Position numbers and translations under genes: made by a program. Shown here piece by piece: positions 8,042-16,387 of a stretch of 64,000 nucleotides of DNA. The stretch comes from Micromonospora echinofusca (GTDB lineage Bacteria; Actinomycetota; Actinomycetes; Mycobacteriales; Micromonosporaceae): positions 3,612,501 to 3,676,500 of the forward strand of contig NZ_LT607733.1 of the NCBI RefSeq assembly GCF_900091445.1. Reading direction: 5' to 3'. How positions within the stretch are numbered: position 1 is the stretch's first letter; each line of letters opens with the position of its first letter. The notes under the pieces were generated by a model. It did no database searches and was not told the DNA's origin. It saw nothing but the letters and a program-made list of their open reading frames with translations.

Positions 8042-9120
8042 CCACACCCCGGCCGACCTCCACGCGGACCCGACGCCGGGCCGCGTTCCTCGCGCTCCTG
8101 GCGACGCTGCCCGGGTGCGCCGCCCCCGCGACGCCGGCTCCCGCACCCCCCGCCCGGCCGCCGGGGGTGGCGACCGCGCCGACGACCGACGCGACCGGCG
8201 GGGTCTGCCCCGTACGCCGCAGCTTCCCGCCCGACCCGACGCCCCCGCGCCGGATCCTCGACCGGGGCGAACTGGTCGCGGGCGTGGACCCGTCCGACGC
8301 CACCATGAGCCACTGGGACGCCAGCAGCCAGCGGTTCGAGGGCTTCAACATCGAGCTGATGCTGGCGGTGGCCCGTGCCCTCTGGCCGGCCGACGACCCG
8401 CGCAGCCGGCTCACCTTCAAGGCGGTGCCGCCCGGCCAGGGCGCCTTCACCATGCTGGACAAGGGTGAGATCGACGTTGTCGCCACGTCGCTCACGGCCT
8501 CCTGCGAGCGGGCCCGGCTGGTGCTGTTCTCCAACGACTACCTCGACTCCGGGCAGACGGTGCTGGTCCGCAAGCGCCCCGACGGCACGCCCGAGTTCGC
8601 GGGCATGGAACAGCTCGGCGGCCGGCGGGTCTGCGCCGCCGCGAACACCACCTCGCTGGCGATGATCGCCGGCTACCGCACCACGGGAGGCCTGCGGCCG
8701 GTCCCGGTGCACGCCCCGCACCCGGTCGACTGCCTGGTCATGCTGCGTCAGGGGCAGGTCGACGGCGTCAGCACCGACGACAACATCCTGCTGGGCTTCG
8801 CCCGGATGGCCCCGGACACGACCCTGGTGACCGAGGCGCCCCGGGAGGAGCGGCGCTCCTGCGAGCACCACCGGGACGAGGACTGCACCTGGTTCACCGA
8901 CGAGCCGCACGCCTTCGCGTTCCGCCTGACCGACGGCCGGGACCTGGTCGCGTTCGTCAACCACGTGCTGGCGCAGCCGCGTACGGCGATGGTGTGGCAG
9001 CAGGCCCACGACCGGTGGCTCGCCGGCCACCGGGACCGGGGCATGCCCTCGCCCGGGCCGGCCACCACCGCCTGGCCGCCGCCCGACCCCGCCCCGGCCA
9101 CCCCCGCGCCGGCCGACTGA
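8038..9120 (+). CDS. glnH: GlnH-like amino-acid-binding lipoprotein
   Basis: This 360-residue protein has a signal peptide with a lipobox-like LPGC near residues 22-26, then a Pro-rich spacer and a periplasmic-binding-protein domain of the glutamate/polar amino-acid family. Family features include GELVAGVDPSD, FEGFNIELMLAVARAL, GEIDVVATSLTASCERA and VDGVSTDDNILLGFA. It should be anchored outside the membrane and bind Asp/Glu-like amino acids, reporting to the GlnX-like protein. No transporter permease or ATPase is nearby, which fits a sensor rather than an importer. The start is GTG 8038 in a GTGA overlap with the previous stop. The C-terminus carries a Pro/Ala-rich tail. Ligand identity is inferred. 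Confidence 0.8.
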   Translation: MTTPRPTSTRTRRRAAFLALLATLPGCAAPATPAPAPPARPPGVATAPTTDATGGVCPVRRSFPPDPTPPRRILDRGELVAGVDPSDATMSHWDASSQRFEGFNIELMLAVARALWPADDPRSRLTFKAVPPGQGAFTMLDKGEIDVVATSLTASCERARLVLFSNDYLDSGQTVLVRKRPDGTPEFAGMEQLGGRRVCAAANTTSLAMIAGYRTTGGLRPVPVHAPHPVDCLVMLRQGQVDGVSTDDNILLGFARMAPDTTLVTEAPREERRSCEHHRDEDCTWFTDEPHAFAFRLTDGRDLVAFVNHVLAQPRTAMVWQQAHDRWLAGHRDRGMPSPGPATTAWPPPDPAPATPAPAD

Positions 9121-10004
9121 TGGGCGGTGGGGAAATGGCCGTGCGCCAACGCCTCGACGCCGCCCTGGCCGCGCACGCCTGGGTCTGCGAGCACCTGCTC
9201 GACGTGCAGCAGCTGGTCACGGACGCCTTCCGGCAGCCCGGCGGCCCGGCCGCCGCGCCCGCGCAGGAGGCCCGGGGCCTGCTGCACCGGCTCGGCTGCC
9301 TGTCGCTGGCCCTCGACCGGCTCGTGGACGACCTCGACGGCGTCGAGGAGCCGACGGGCGCGGGCGCGCAGGCGCTGGCCCGGCTGCTGGCCGACCCGTG
9401 CCAGGTCCGGTTCACCGCGGCCACCGGCGAGCCGGTGACCGTGGAGGCGATGAGCGTCCAGGAGATCCTGGCCGCGGCCCGCGAGCACGTGGCCCGGATC
9501 CGCCGGATCGTCGACGCGTACGGCCGGGACCGGCTGACGGTGCGGGCGCAGCGGCTGCGCTCCTCGGTCGAGCGGCTGCGGCGGCTCGCGGCGGAGGCCG
9601 CCGACGAGGGGCTGGGCGACGGGACGGACCCGGTGGCGGCGCTCGCGGTCGACGCGCTGCTCGACCGCCTCGGCGCCGCCGAGGCGGCGGGCCGCGGCCA
9701 GTGGTGGCGCGGCGACGTCCAGCCGGAACGCGACGACGGGTCGCTGGGGGCCGCCGTCGACCGGGCGGTCGAGCGGACCGACACCGCGCGGCGCCGGCTG
9801 CGCCGCGGCTGCCACGCGGAGCTGGCCGGGCGGCTGGAGGCGTACCGGCAGAAGGCCGCCGACGAGGGCCGGGCCGAGCACCCGCAGGTCGAGCGGGCCT
9901 ACCGGGAGGCGCTGGCCGCGCTGCGACCCGACGCCTTCGCGCTGACCGACGCCAGCCGGGCGGTGCGGGCCTACCAGCGGGCCGTGAACGGGGGTACGCG
10001 ATGA
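9120..10004 (+). CDS. Unknown helical protein of the pknG operon
   Basis: This 294-residue protein is rich in Ala, Arg, Leu and Glu, with long amphipathic helices. It has no signal peptide, transmembrane segment or catalytic motif that I recognise. It is translationally coupled at both ends: ATG overlaps the glnH stop (ATGA-type) and its TGA overlaps the pknG ATG. An alternative start at 9135 follows GGTGGGGAA. The coupling suggests a stoichiometric partner or adaptor for the GlnX/PknG signalling proteins. Function unknown; mycobacterial pknG loci have no obvious counterpart that I can name. Confidence 0.75.
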   Translation: MGGGEMAVRQRLDAALAAHAWVCEHLLDVQQLVTDAFRQPGGPAAAPAQEARGLLHRLGCLSLALDRLVDDLDGVEEPTGAGAQALARLLADPCQVRFTAATGEPVTVEAMSVQEILAAAREHVARIRRIVDAYGRDRLTVRAQRLRSSVERLRRLAAEAADEGLGDGTDPVAALAVDALLDRLGAAEAAGRGQWWRGDVQPERDDGSLGAAVDRAVERTDTARRRLRRGCHAELAGRLEAYRQKAADEGRAEHPQVERAYREALAALRPDAFALTDASRAVRAYQRAVNGGTR

Positions 10005-12175
10005 CGGTGGACCGCGACTGCGCGCAACGCAACTGCCCCGGCGCCGTCGACGAGGACGGGTTCTGCCGGCTGTGGGGCCACGAGTGCCTCGGCGCGGGCG
10101 GGGCCGACGTGGGTGGCGCGGCGGTCCGGCCGCCCGAGGCCGATCCGCGACCGCCCCGGACGACGTCGCGGCCGTGGGAGCGACCGGCGGTGCTGCCGAC
10201 CGCGCGGCCCCACGATCCCCTGACGGCGGTGGTCTCGCAGGCGGTGGTGCCCGAGCACTCCCGCTACTGCGGCAACACGAGGTGCCACCGGCACCGGGGT
10301 CCCCGGCTGCCCCGGGTCGCCGGGTTCTGCCCCGACTGCGGCACCCGCTACTCCTTCACCCCGCCGCTGGCCGACGGTGACCTGCGCGCCGGGCGCTACC
10401 GGATCGAGGGCTGCCTGGGCAACGGCGGCGTCGGCTGGGTGTTCCTCGCCCGGGACGAGGACATGGACGGCGCCTGGCGGGTGCTGAAGGGACAGCGCAA
10501 CCCGGAGGATCGGGAGGCCGTCGCCGCGTTCGTCGCCGAGCGGCAGGCGCTGATCGCGCTGAACCACCCGAGGATCGTCACCATCACCCACGCGCTGCGG
10601 CCCGAGTCCGACCGCGACGGCGGCTACCTGGTGATGGAGTACGTCAACGGCGGCACCCTGGAGGAGGCGCGCAGCACGGCCGGACCGGGCGGCGGGTCCT
10701 GCGCCGTGGACGTGGCGCAGGCGCTGGGGTACGCCGTGCAGATCCTCGACGCCTTCGAGTACCTGCACGACCAGGGCTGGCTGTACTGCGACCTGAAGCC
10801 CGAGAACGTGATGCGCGTCGGCGGCCAGGGCACCAACGACCCGATCAAGCTGGTCGACTTCGGCGCGGCCCGCCGCATCGACAACACGGTCAGCCCGGCG
10901 TGGGGCACGGTGGGCTACACGGCGCCGGAGGTGGAGCGACTCGGGCCGGCCGGCCCCAGCGTGCGGTCGGACCTCTACACCGTCGGGCGTACCCTCGCCG
11001 CGCTGACCCTGGTGCCCCGCTCCACCGAGGTGACCCGGATCCCGCCGGGTGCGGACCTGCTGCGGCTGCCCGTGCCCGCGCGGCTCGACCCGTTCCTGCG
11101 GCTGCTCGCGCGCGCCACCGCCGCCGAGCCGGAGGACAGGTTCGCCTCGGCGGCCGAGATGCGCGAGCAGGTCCGGGGCGTACGCCGGCAGGTCGGCTCC
11201 GCCACCGACGGCGTGCCCAGACCGACCCGCTCCACTCTGTTCAGCCCGTCCACGTGCGCGTTCGCGCTGCACACCGACCGCGCTGCCCTCGACGTCGTGG
11301 AGATCATGCTCGGCCTGCCCGTGCCCCTGGTCGACGGCACCGACCCGGCCGCCGGGTTCCTCGCCTCGCTCGGCGCCGCCGACCCGGCCGAACTCATCGA
11401 GCTGCTGAAGACCGCGCCGCAGCGGACCGCACAGGTCACCTACCGCGCCGTACGGGCCCACCTCGCCGCCGGACGGGTGGCCGAGGCGGGCCCGCTGCTC
11501 GCCGGCTTCCCCGAGGACCTGCGGGACTGGGCGCTGTGGTGGCACCGCGGCCTGGTGGCCCTGGTGGGGCGGGACGCCGCCACCGCCCGACGCCGCTTCG
11601 AGCAGGTCTACGGCTGGCTGCCCGGCGAGGTGTCCACCCGGCTCGCGTACGCGGTGGCCTGCGAACTCGACGGCGACCCGCGGACCGCCGCCGACCACTA
11701 CCGGGGGGTGTGGGACGCCGACCCGGGCGTGGTGGGCGCGGCGTTCGGGCTGGCCCGCTGCCTGCTGGCGACGGCCGACGCGCGCAGCGCGGCGGACGCC
11801 CTGCTGCGGGTGCCGGAGTCCTCCCGCGCCTCGACGGTGGCGGTCACCTGCGCGGTGCGGATCCTGCTCGACGCGCCGGACGACGGGCGTCGGCTGGACG
11901 CCGCGCTCGACGCCGCCGCGATCGTCGACAAGCTGCCCCCGTTCGGCGAACGCGAGGAGGTGGAGGCGCACATCCTGCGGATCGCGCTGGACTGCGACCT
12001 GACCGAGGGGCGCCACGACGACCGGCGGCTGTTCGGTCACCGGCTCGACGAGGACGCGCTGCGCCGCGCGTTCGAGCGCCGGTGCCGCTCCCGCGCCCGA
12101 CGCACCGCCGACCGGCGGGAGCGGATCGCGCTCGTCGAGCTGGCCAACGCGTACCGGCCGGTGACGTGGTGGTGA
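10001..12175 (+). CDS. pknG: PknG-type soluble serine/threonine protein kinase
   Basis: This 724-residue protein (mycobacterial PknG is 750) has an N-terminal Cys cluster (C7, C12, C22, C29), a rubredoxin-like metal site (C90-x4-C95, C110-x2-C113), a kinase domain and C-terminal TPR-like helices. Kinase features are a Gly-rich GCLGNGGVG loop, the ATP-binding Lys in VLKG (about 163), catalytic YCDLKPENVM (about 262-272), DFGA and a GTVGYTAPE activation segment. The residue before the catalytic Asp is Cys, so this is a non-RD kinase that should not need activation-loop phosphorylation, as for PknG. Known PknG controls glutamate metabolism and the TCA cycle through a FHA protein and redox state. 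ATG 10001 overlaps the upstream stop. Confidence 0.92.
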   Translation: MTVDRDCAQRNCPGAVDEDGFCRLWGHECLGAGGADVGGAAVRPPEADPRPPRTTSRPWERPAVLPTARPHDPLTAVVSQAVVPEHSRYCGNTRCHRHRGPRLPRVAGFCPDCGTRYSFTPPLADGDLRAGRYRIEGCLGNGGVGWVFLARDEDMDGAWRVLKGQRNPEDREAVAAFVAERQALIALNHPRIVTITHALRPESDRDGGYLVMEYVNGGTLEEARSTAGPGGGSCAVDVAQALGYAVQILDAFEYLHDQGWLYCDLKPENVMRVGGQGTNDPIKLVDFGAARRIDNTVSPAWGTVGYTAPEVERLGPAGPSVRSDLYTVGRTLAALTLVPRSTEVTRIPPGADLLRLPVPARLDPFLRLLARATAAEPEDRFASAAEMREQVRGVRRQVGSATDGVPRPTRSTLFSPSTCAFALHTDRAALDVVEIMLGLPVPLVDGTDPAAGFLASLGAADPAELIELLKTAPQRTAQVTYRAVRAHLAAGRVAEAGPLLAGFPEDLRDWALWWHRGLVALVGRDAATARRRFEQVYGWLPGEVSTRLAYAVACELDGDPRTAADHYRGVWDADPGVVGAAFGLARCLLATADARSAADALLRVPESSRASTVAVTCAVRILLDAPDDGRRLDAALDAAAIVDKLPPFGEREEVEAHILRIALDCDLTEGRHDDRRLFGHRLDEDALRRAFERRCRSRARRTADRRERIALVELANAYRPVTWW

Positions 12176-12210
12176 CCCCGGCCGCCGACCCCGACGGAAA
12201 GAGGTCCCCC

Positions 12211-13653
12211 GTGAACGACCTGCCGCTGCGGCTGCGCGTGCACCACACCGAGTGCGTCCCCGCCGACGGGGCGGTGCTCGACGTCGTCGCCACCGTCCGG
12301 GGCGAGGAACCGGCCCACCCGGACGTCCGGCACGACGACCTGGCCGAGGTGATCCTGCTCGACTCGTCGGGCTCGATGGGGGCGCCGCAGGCCAAGATGC
12401 GCGCCGCCCGACAGGCCACGGTGGCGGCCGTCGACGCCCTGCCCGACGGGGTGGCGTTCGCGGTGGTGTCGGGCACCGCGCACGCCACCATGGTCTACCC
12501 GGGCGACCGGCGGCTGGCGGTCGCCGACGAGAGCACCCGCGCCGCCGCCCGCCGGGCGCTGCGGCACGTCACCCCGCACGGCGGCACGGCCATCGGCACG
12601 TGGCTGCTGCTGGCCCGCCAGCTGCTGGCGACGCGACCGGACGCGATCGGGCACGTCATCCTGCTCACCGACGGGCGCAACGAGTCCCAGCGCCCCGCCG
12701 ACCTGCGGGCGGCGGTGGACGACTGCGTGGGCCGGTTCACCGTCGACTGCCGCGCCATCGGCTCCGCCGACGGCGTACACGACTGGGACGCGGCGGAGCT
12801 GCTGGGCATCGCGGAGGCGCTCGGCGCCAACCCCGTCGTGCCGGTGGAGGACCTCACCGGGCTCGCCGACGACTTCCGGGCGGTGCTGGGCCGGGCGATG
12901 TCCCGGCGGGTCCCCGACGTACGGCTGCGCGTACGCACCACCGGGCTGGCCCGGGTCCGCTTCGTCAAGCAGGTGCACCCGGCGCTCGCCGACCTGAGCG
13001 GGCGCGGCGAGCCGGCCGGCGAGCTGTCCACCGACTACCCCGTCGGCGCGTGGAGCCCGCACGACCAGCGCGACTACCACGTCGCGCTGGAGGTCGACGC
13101 GATGGCGCCGGGGGCGCGTCGGCGCGTCGGCTGGTTGAGCGTGCACGCCGGTGCCGACGCCGCGCCCGTCGAGGTGCCGCTCACCGTGGAGTGGACCGAG
13201 GACGCCCTGCGGTACTCGGAGATCAACGAGAGCGTGGCGTACTACACCCGCCAGCAGGACTACGCGGCGGCGGTCCAGCGGGGGCTGTCGGCCGCCCGGG
13301 CGGGGCGGGTGCCGGAGGCCGAGGAGCACCTCGGGCGCGCGGTGGCGCTCGCCCACGCCACGGGCCGCGACGACGACGTCGCCCTGCTCGCCCGCGTCGT
13401 GGACGTCCTGGACGCCGCCGGGGGCCGGGTCCGGCTCAAGCCCGACATCGACGTCCGCCTCACGCAGTCCTCCCTGGTCGTGGCCCACCGCACGTCGCGC
13501 TGGGGGCCGCAGGAGCCGCCGGCGCAGCGGGCCGCGCCGACCGGCCCGCCCGCCCCGTGGCGGCACTGCGACGAGGAGCAGACCGGCGCGTACTGCGAGG
13601 GGTGCGGCGCGCACCACCTGTCGGCCGACCGGCCCGGCGCCGGCCGGTCCTGA
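12211..13653 (+). CDS. von Willebrand factor A domain protein of the pknG operon
   Basis: This 480-residue protein has a MIDAS motif DSSGSMG (51-57) and a full VWA fold: the GGTAIGTWL loop supplies the second metal contact and ILLTDGRN the third. A beta-rich middle region follows, then a TPR-like stretch (about 340-400) and a C-terminal Cys/His cluster (CDEEQTGAYCEGCGAHH) resembling a zinc ribbon. GTG 12211 is preceded by GAAAGAGG; an upstream GTG at 12172 overlapping the pknG stop is possible. VWA proteins scaffold metal-dependent protein complexes. Linkage to a Ser/Thr kinase recalls TerY-type kinase/VWA sets, but this is only an analogy. No signal peptide is seen, so it is probably cytoplasmic. 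Confidence 0.85.
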   Translation: MNDLPLRLRVHHTECVPADGAVLDVVATVRGEEPAHPDVRHDDLAEVILLDSSGSMGAPQAKMRAARQATVAAVDALPDGVAFAVVSGTAHATMVYPGDRRLAVADESTRAAARRALRHVTPHGGTAIGTWLLLARQLLATRPDAIGHVILLTDGRNESQRPADLRAAVDDCVGRFTVDCRAIGSADGVHDWDAAELLGIAEALGANPVVPVEDLTGLADDFRAVLGRAMSRRVPDVRLRVRTTGLARVRFVKQVHPALADLSGRGEPAGELSTDYPVGAWSPHDQRDYHVALEVDAMAPGARRRVGWLSVHAGADAAPVEVPLTVEWTEDALRYSEINESVAYYTRQQDYAAAVQRGLSAARAGRVPEAEEHLGRAVALAHATGRDDDVALLARVVDVLDAAGGRVRLKPDIDVRLTQSSLVVAHRTSRWGPQEPPAQRAAPTGPPAPWRHCDEEQTGAYCEGCGAHHLSADRPGAGRS

Positions 13654-13659
13654 CCGCCG

Positions 13660-15396
13660 ATGGACCTGGACGTCTCGGACAAGGTCGCCAGCGTCGTCAG
13701 CGGCACCGTGGCGCTCGCCACCGCGCTCGCCACCGCGGGCGTCGCACTGCACCGCCACGCCCGGGGCCGGCGCGGCTGGTGGGCCTCGCTGCGCCCGGTC
13801 TGGCACGGCGAGGCGGACGCCGGCATCGTCCACCCGCACCGCTTCGGGGGCTACGTCAAGCCGCTGTCCGAGGTGTACGTGCCGCGCCGGGCGGTGCCGC
13901 GGCTCGCGCCGGCCGGCGACGGCGTGGACGTCGCGGACCTGTTCACCGGCGACGGCAACGTGCTGCTGATCGGGGAGCCGGGCAGCGGCAAGACGGCGCT
14001 CGTACGCTACGAGAGCGCCAGGTCGGCGCGGCGCTGGCTGGCCGGGCGCGGCCGGCGACGGCGCTGTCCGCCCGGGCCGGTGCTGGTGAGCCTGCCGGCG
14101 GCCGCTCTGGTGCACCGGCCGCTGCCCGCCGCGCTCGCCGAGGCGTACCCCCGGGAGGGCGCGCCGCTCGACGTCGAGCGGCCCCCCGTCCCCGGCCGGC
14201 GGTGGCTGGTCTGCGTCGACGCGCTGGACGCCGTCGCCGACCCGGACGAGCGGGCCGTCGTCCTCAACCGCCTCGCGGAGCTGGCCCGCTCCCCCGGCCC
14301 GGCCGGTGCGCCGCGTCCCTGGCGGCTCCTGGTGACCACGCGGCACCTGGCCGAGGACGAGCTGGCCGTGCTGGGCGACGGCTACCCGGCGTACCACCTG
14401 GCGCACTTCACCGACGCCGACGTGGCGTTGCTGGCGGCCCGCTGGTTCCCCGACGGCGACGCCGCCCGCAGGTTCCTGGACTGGACGCACGCGCAGCGCA
14501 TCACCGACCCGGTGCACAATCCGCTCACCGCCACCGTCGCGGTGCTGGTCTGGGAGGGCGGGCAGGCGGAGGCGGCCACGCAGCCCGGCCCGGCCGCCCT
14601 GCTCGACGAGTTCGTGCGCGCCCTGCTGCGCGGCGGCCGGGACAGCCTCGACGCCGCCTGCGAGGCGCTGCGCCGCCATCCGGCCGGGGGCGAGGCGGTC
14701 GCCGCCTGGTTGGACACCCGGCACACGGATCTGGTCGAGGTGGCGGCCACCGCCGCCGTCGCCGGGGGCGACCCGGTGGCGGCGGTCGTCGACTGGTCGG
14801 CGGCGCACGCCCCGGCTCCCCCCGCGACGGTGCTGCCCGACTGGCCCGCGCGCGTACGCCAGATCCTGCTCGCCACCGACCTCTTCCGGGCCGACCGGCA
14901 CGCCCTGACCTCGGTCTGGCCCAGCCTGGTGGAGTACCTGGCGGCCGGGCCGCTCGCCCGCGACTGGCGGCCGGACGAGTGGGTGACGCTGATGAACACG
15001 GGCTCGGCGCGGTTCGTGGCGTTGCAGGCGATCAGCCGGGCGGCCGTCGCGCCGGCCTTCCTGCGCGCCCGGTTGACGCGACCCGACGGGGCGATCGCCG
15101 CGGGGCACCTGCTCGCCGGCCGGGGCACCGCCGGGGCCGGCACGCCGTCGTTCCGGGCGGACGTGCTGGCGGCGCTGCTCGCCCACTGGTCCGCCGGCCC
15201 GGACGGTCCCGCCGGCCGCGACGGCGCGCGGGAGTGCTTCTCGTTGTTGACGACGCTGGCGGCGGAGCGGGCCGACCGGGACCTGCTGCACGGGATCGCC
15301 ACGGACCCGCGCCGGCCGGGGGACGTCCGCCGGGCCGCGGCGCTCTTCTTCGCCGTACGCACCCGCAACGCCCGCCGGGCGCGGGCACGGGGATGA
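13660..15396 (+). CDS. NACHT-like P-loop NTPase with N-terminal membrane helix
   Basis: This 578-residue protein has a short hydrophobic helix at about 13-30, a basic linker, the P-loop GEPGSGKT (105-112) and a Walker B-like strand WLVCVDALDAVAD near 186-198 followed by a sensor-like LLVTTRH. The C-terminal half is helical. The pattern suits the STAND/NACHT class, which act as nucleotide-driven switches in signalling or defence. The gene begins 6 bp after the VWA stop, so it belongs to the pknG operon and is its last member before a strong terminator. Function is unknown. It may be an effector or assembly ATPase for the VWA protein. Confidence 0.8.
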   Translation: MDLDVSDKVASVVSGTVALATALATAGVALHRHARGRRGWWASLRPVWHGEADAGIVHPHRFGGYVKPLSEVYVPRRAVPRLAPAGDGVDVADLFTGDGNVLLIGEPGSGKTALVRYESARSARRWLAGRGRRRRCPPGPVLVSLPAAALVHRPLPAALAEAYPREGAPLDVERPPVPGRRWLVCVDALDAVADPDERAVVLNRLAELARSPGPAGAPRPWRLLVTTRHLAEDELAVLGDGYPAYHLAHFTDADVALLAARWFPDGDAARRFLDWTHAQRITDPVHNPLTATVAVLVWEGGQAEAATQPGPAALLDEFVRALLRGGRDSLDAACEALRRHPAGGEAVAAWLDTRHTDLVEVAATAAVAGGDPVAAVVDWSAAHAPAPPATVLPDWPARVRQILLATDLFRADRHALTSVWPSLVEYLAAGPLARDWRPDEWVTLMNTGSARFVALQAISRAAVAPAFLRARLTRPDGAIAAGHLLAGRGTAGAGTPSFRADVLAALLAHWSAGPDGPAGRDGARECFSLLTTLAAERADRDLLHGIATDPRRPGDVRRAAALFFAVRTRNARRARARG

Positions 15397-15418
15397 CGCC
15401 GGCGACGGCGACAGCGAG

Positions 15419-15447
15419 CAGGGCCCGCGCTCGGTGCGCGGGCCCTG
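15419..15447 (+). terminator. Strong terminator of the pknG operon
   Basis: A perfect 12-bp stem, CAGGGCCCGCGC against its complement (15419-15430 and 15436-15447), with a 5-nt loop, sits 22 bp after the last stop codon of the operon. Confidence 0.85.
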
Positions 15448-15458
15448 TCACGGTCTCG

Positions 15459-15477
15459 GCCCACCGCGGCGGTGGGC
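15459..15477 (-). terminator. Short hairpin after the VOC gene
   Basis: GCCCACC/GGTGGGC with a 5-nt loop lies 12 bp past the VOC stop in the leftward direction. With the previous hairpin it insulates two convergent operons. Confidence 0.55.
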
Positions 15478-15489
15478 GTGGAGCCTCGC

Positions 15490-15870
15490 CTACGCCGCCC
15501 GCTGCGGACCCACGACGGCCCAGCACAGGCCGGCGGGATCGCGGAGCGTCACCTGGCGCGACGGGTCCGCCGGCGGCTCGACGCGGGCACCGGCGGCCAC
15601 CGCCCGCCGCAGCACCGACTCGGGGTCCGTCCGCTCGATGGTCAGCACGTCGTCGCGGCTCTCGACCGCCGACGCCATGCCCGCCTCGTACCACTCGCTG
15701 ACGGTCAGACGGTGGCCGCCGACGGCCAGCTCCGCGTGCAGGACGCGCCCGTCGAGCAGACACTCCCGTTGGATCGCGACGGCGTCGAAGACGTCCGTGT
15801 AGAAGGCGATGGCTTCGTTCGTGTCGCTGACCGTCAGGTGTGGCCCCGGCCGGTGGTCCTGTGCCCTCAT
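15490..15870 (-). CDS. VOC-superfamily (glyoxalase/bleomycin-resistance type) protein
   Basis: This 126-residue protein has the beta-alpha-beta-beta-beta repeat typical of the vicinal oxygen chelate superfamily: HLTVSDTNEAIAFYTDVF at the start and VTLRDPAGLCWAVVG at the end. Members act as lyases, isomerases, dioxygenases or drug-binding resistance proteins, and the small size fits a dimeric protein. It lies 19 bp downstream of the DUF5988-like gene and is probably cotranscribed with it. At the cluster border it could modify or sequester a metabolite. The substrate is unknown. Confidence 0.8.
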   Translation of the reverse strand: MRAQDHRPGPHLTVSDTNEAIAFYTDVFDAVAIQRECLLDGRVLHAELAVGGHRLTVSEWYEAGMASAVESRDDVLTIERTDPESVLRRAVAAGARVEPPADPSRQVTLRDPAGLCWAVVGPQRAA

Positions 15871-15889
15871 GAGACTGCTGCGCCCTTCC

Positions 15890-16135
15890 CTACTCGGCGA
15901 TCCGGGTCCGGCCGGTCCAGCGGAAGACCACCGGAAGGTCGAGCGTCCCCGGGGCGGCGCCCCGCTCGAAGTGCTCGTACCCGCCGTAGTGCAGGACCTT
16001 GATCTTCTCCTCCGCCCTGGCCACCCGGCGGCTGCGCAGGTCCGCCGGCAGGTCGACGGGGCCGCCCTCCAGGACGACGTCGATGACGCCGGCGGCGTCC
16101 CGGGTGACCGGATCAGCTTGCGAAACGTCCTTCAT
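15890..16135 (-). CDS. Small DUF5988-like protein
   Basis: An 81-residue protein with the core VVLEGGPVDLP, KIKVLHYGGYEHFER and a C-terminal VFRWTGRTRIAE. The pattern matches small actinobacterial proteins of unknown function (DUF5988) often found beside secondary-metabolite genes. ATG at 16135 has GGAGG at 7-nt spacing, so this start is preferred to longer open frames. It is first in a two-gene unit with the VOC protein. A direct-repeat element lies about 180 bp upstream. No catalytic motif is recognised. Confidence 0.75.
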   Translation of the reverse strand: MKDVSQADPVTRDAAGVIDVVLEGGPVDLPADLRSRRVARAEEKIKVLHYGGYEHFERGAAPGTLDLPVVFRWTGRTRIAE

Positions 16136-16314
16136 GGCACGACCTCCGTCGCATTCCGCACACCTTGGACGGGCCGCCGCGTGGTGCGGCGGCGTCCACA
16201 CAGGTCTGACGACACCCGTTGCCGGGTGAACGGACGCTTCGCGGTCGAACGTCCTTGTCCGGTGACCGGCCGCCCGTTCTGCTCCGAACGTAATCCAGAT
16301 CACATTCGCCCGAC

Positions 16315-16334
16315 ACCCTTAGGTCACCCCTAGG
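16315..16334. promoter_or_regulatory. Direct repeat of the ACCC(T/C)TAGG element
   Basis: ACCCTTAGG (16315-16323) and ACCCCTAGG (16326-16334) are spaced 11 bp start to start, one helical turn. They are candidate regulator-binding sites upstream of the DUF5988-VOC unit and related to the elements at 21373, 27992 and 34975. Apart from this, the non-coding stretch 16136-16387 shows nothing I recognise. Confidence 0.4.
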
Positions 16335-16387
16335 AACGGCCCTGGGCAGCGACGATGCCCCCGTACCGACCACGACGGTGCGGAGGC

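Noticed and set aside
5146..9120. A 1324-codon open frame spanning the regulator, spacer and glnX in another phase
   Set aside because: Only its last 360 codons (from 8038) resemble a real protein, the GlnH-like lipoprotein; the upstream part is a shadow of the PucR-like and GlnX-like genes.
9398..10000. Possible N-terminal extension of the PknG frame upstream of 10001
   Set aside because: The extension is Arg/Gly-rich shadow of the preceding gene; ATG 10001 overlaps the previous stop and begins with the conserved Cys cluster.
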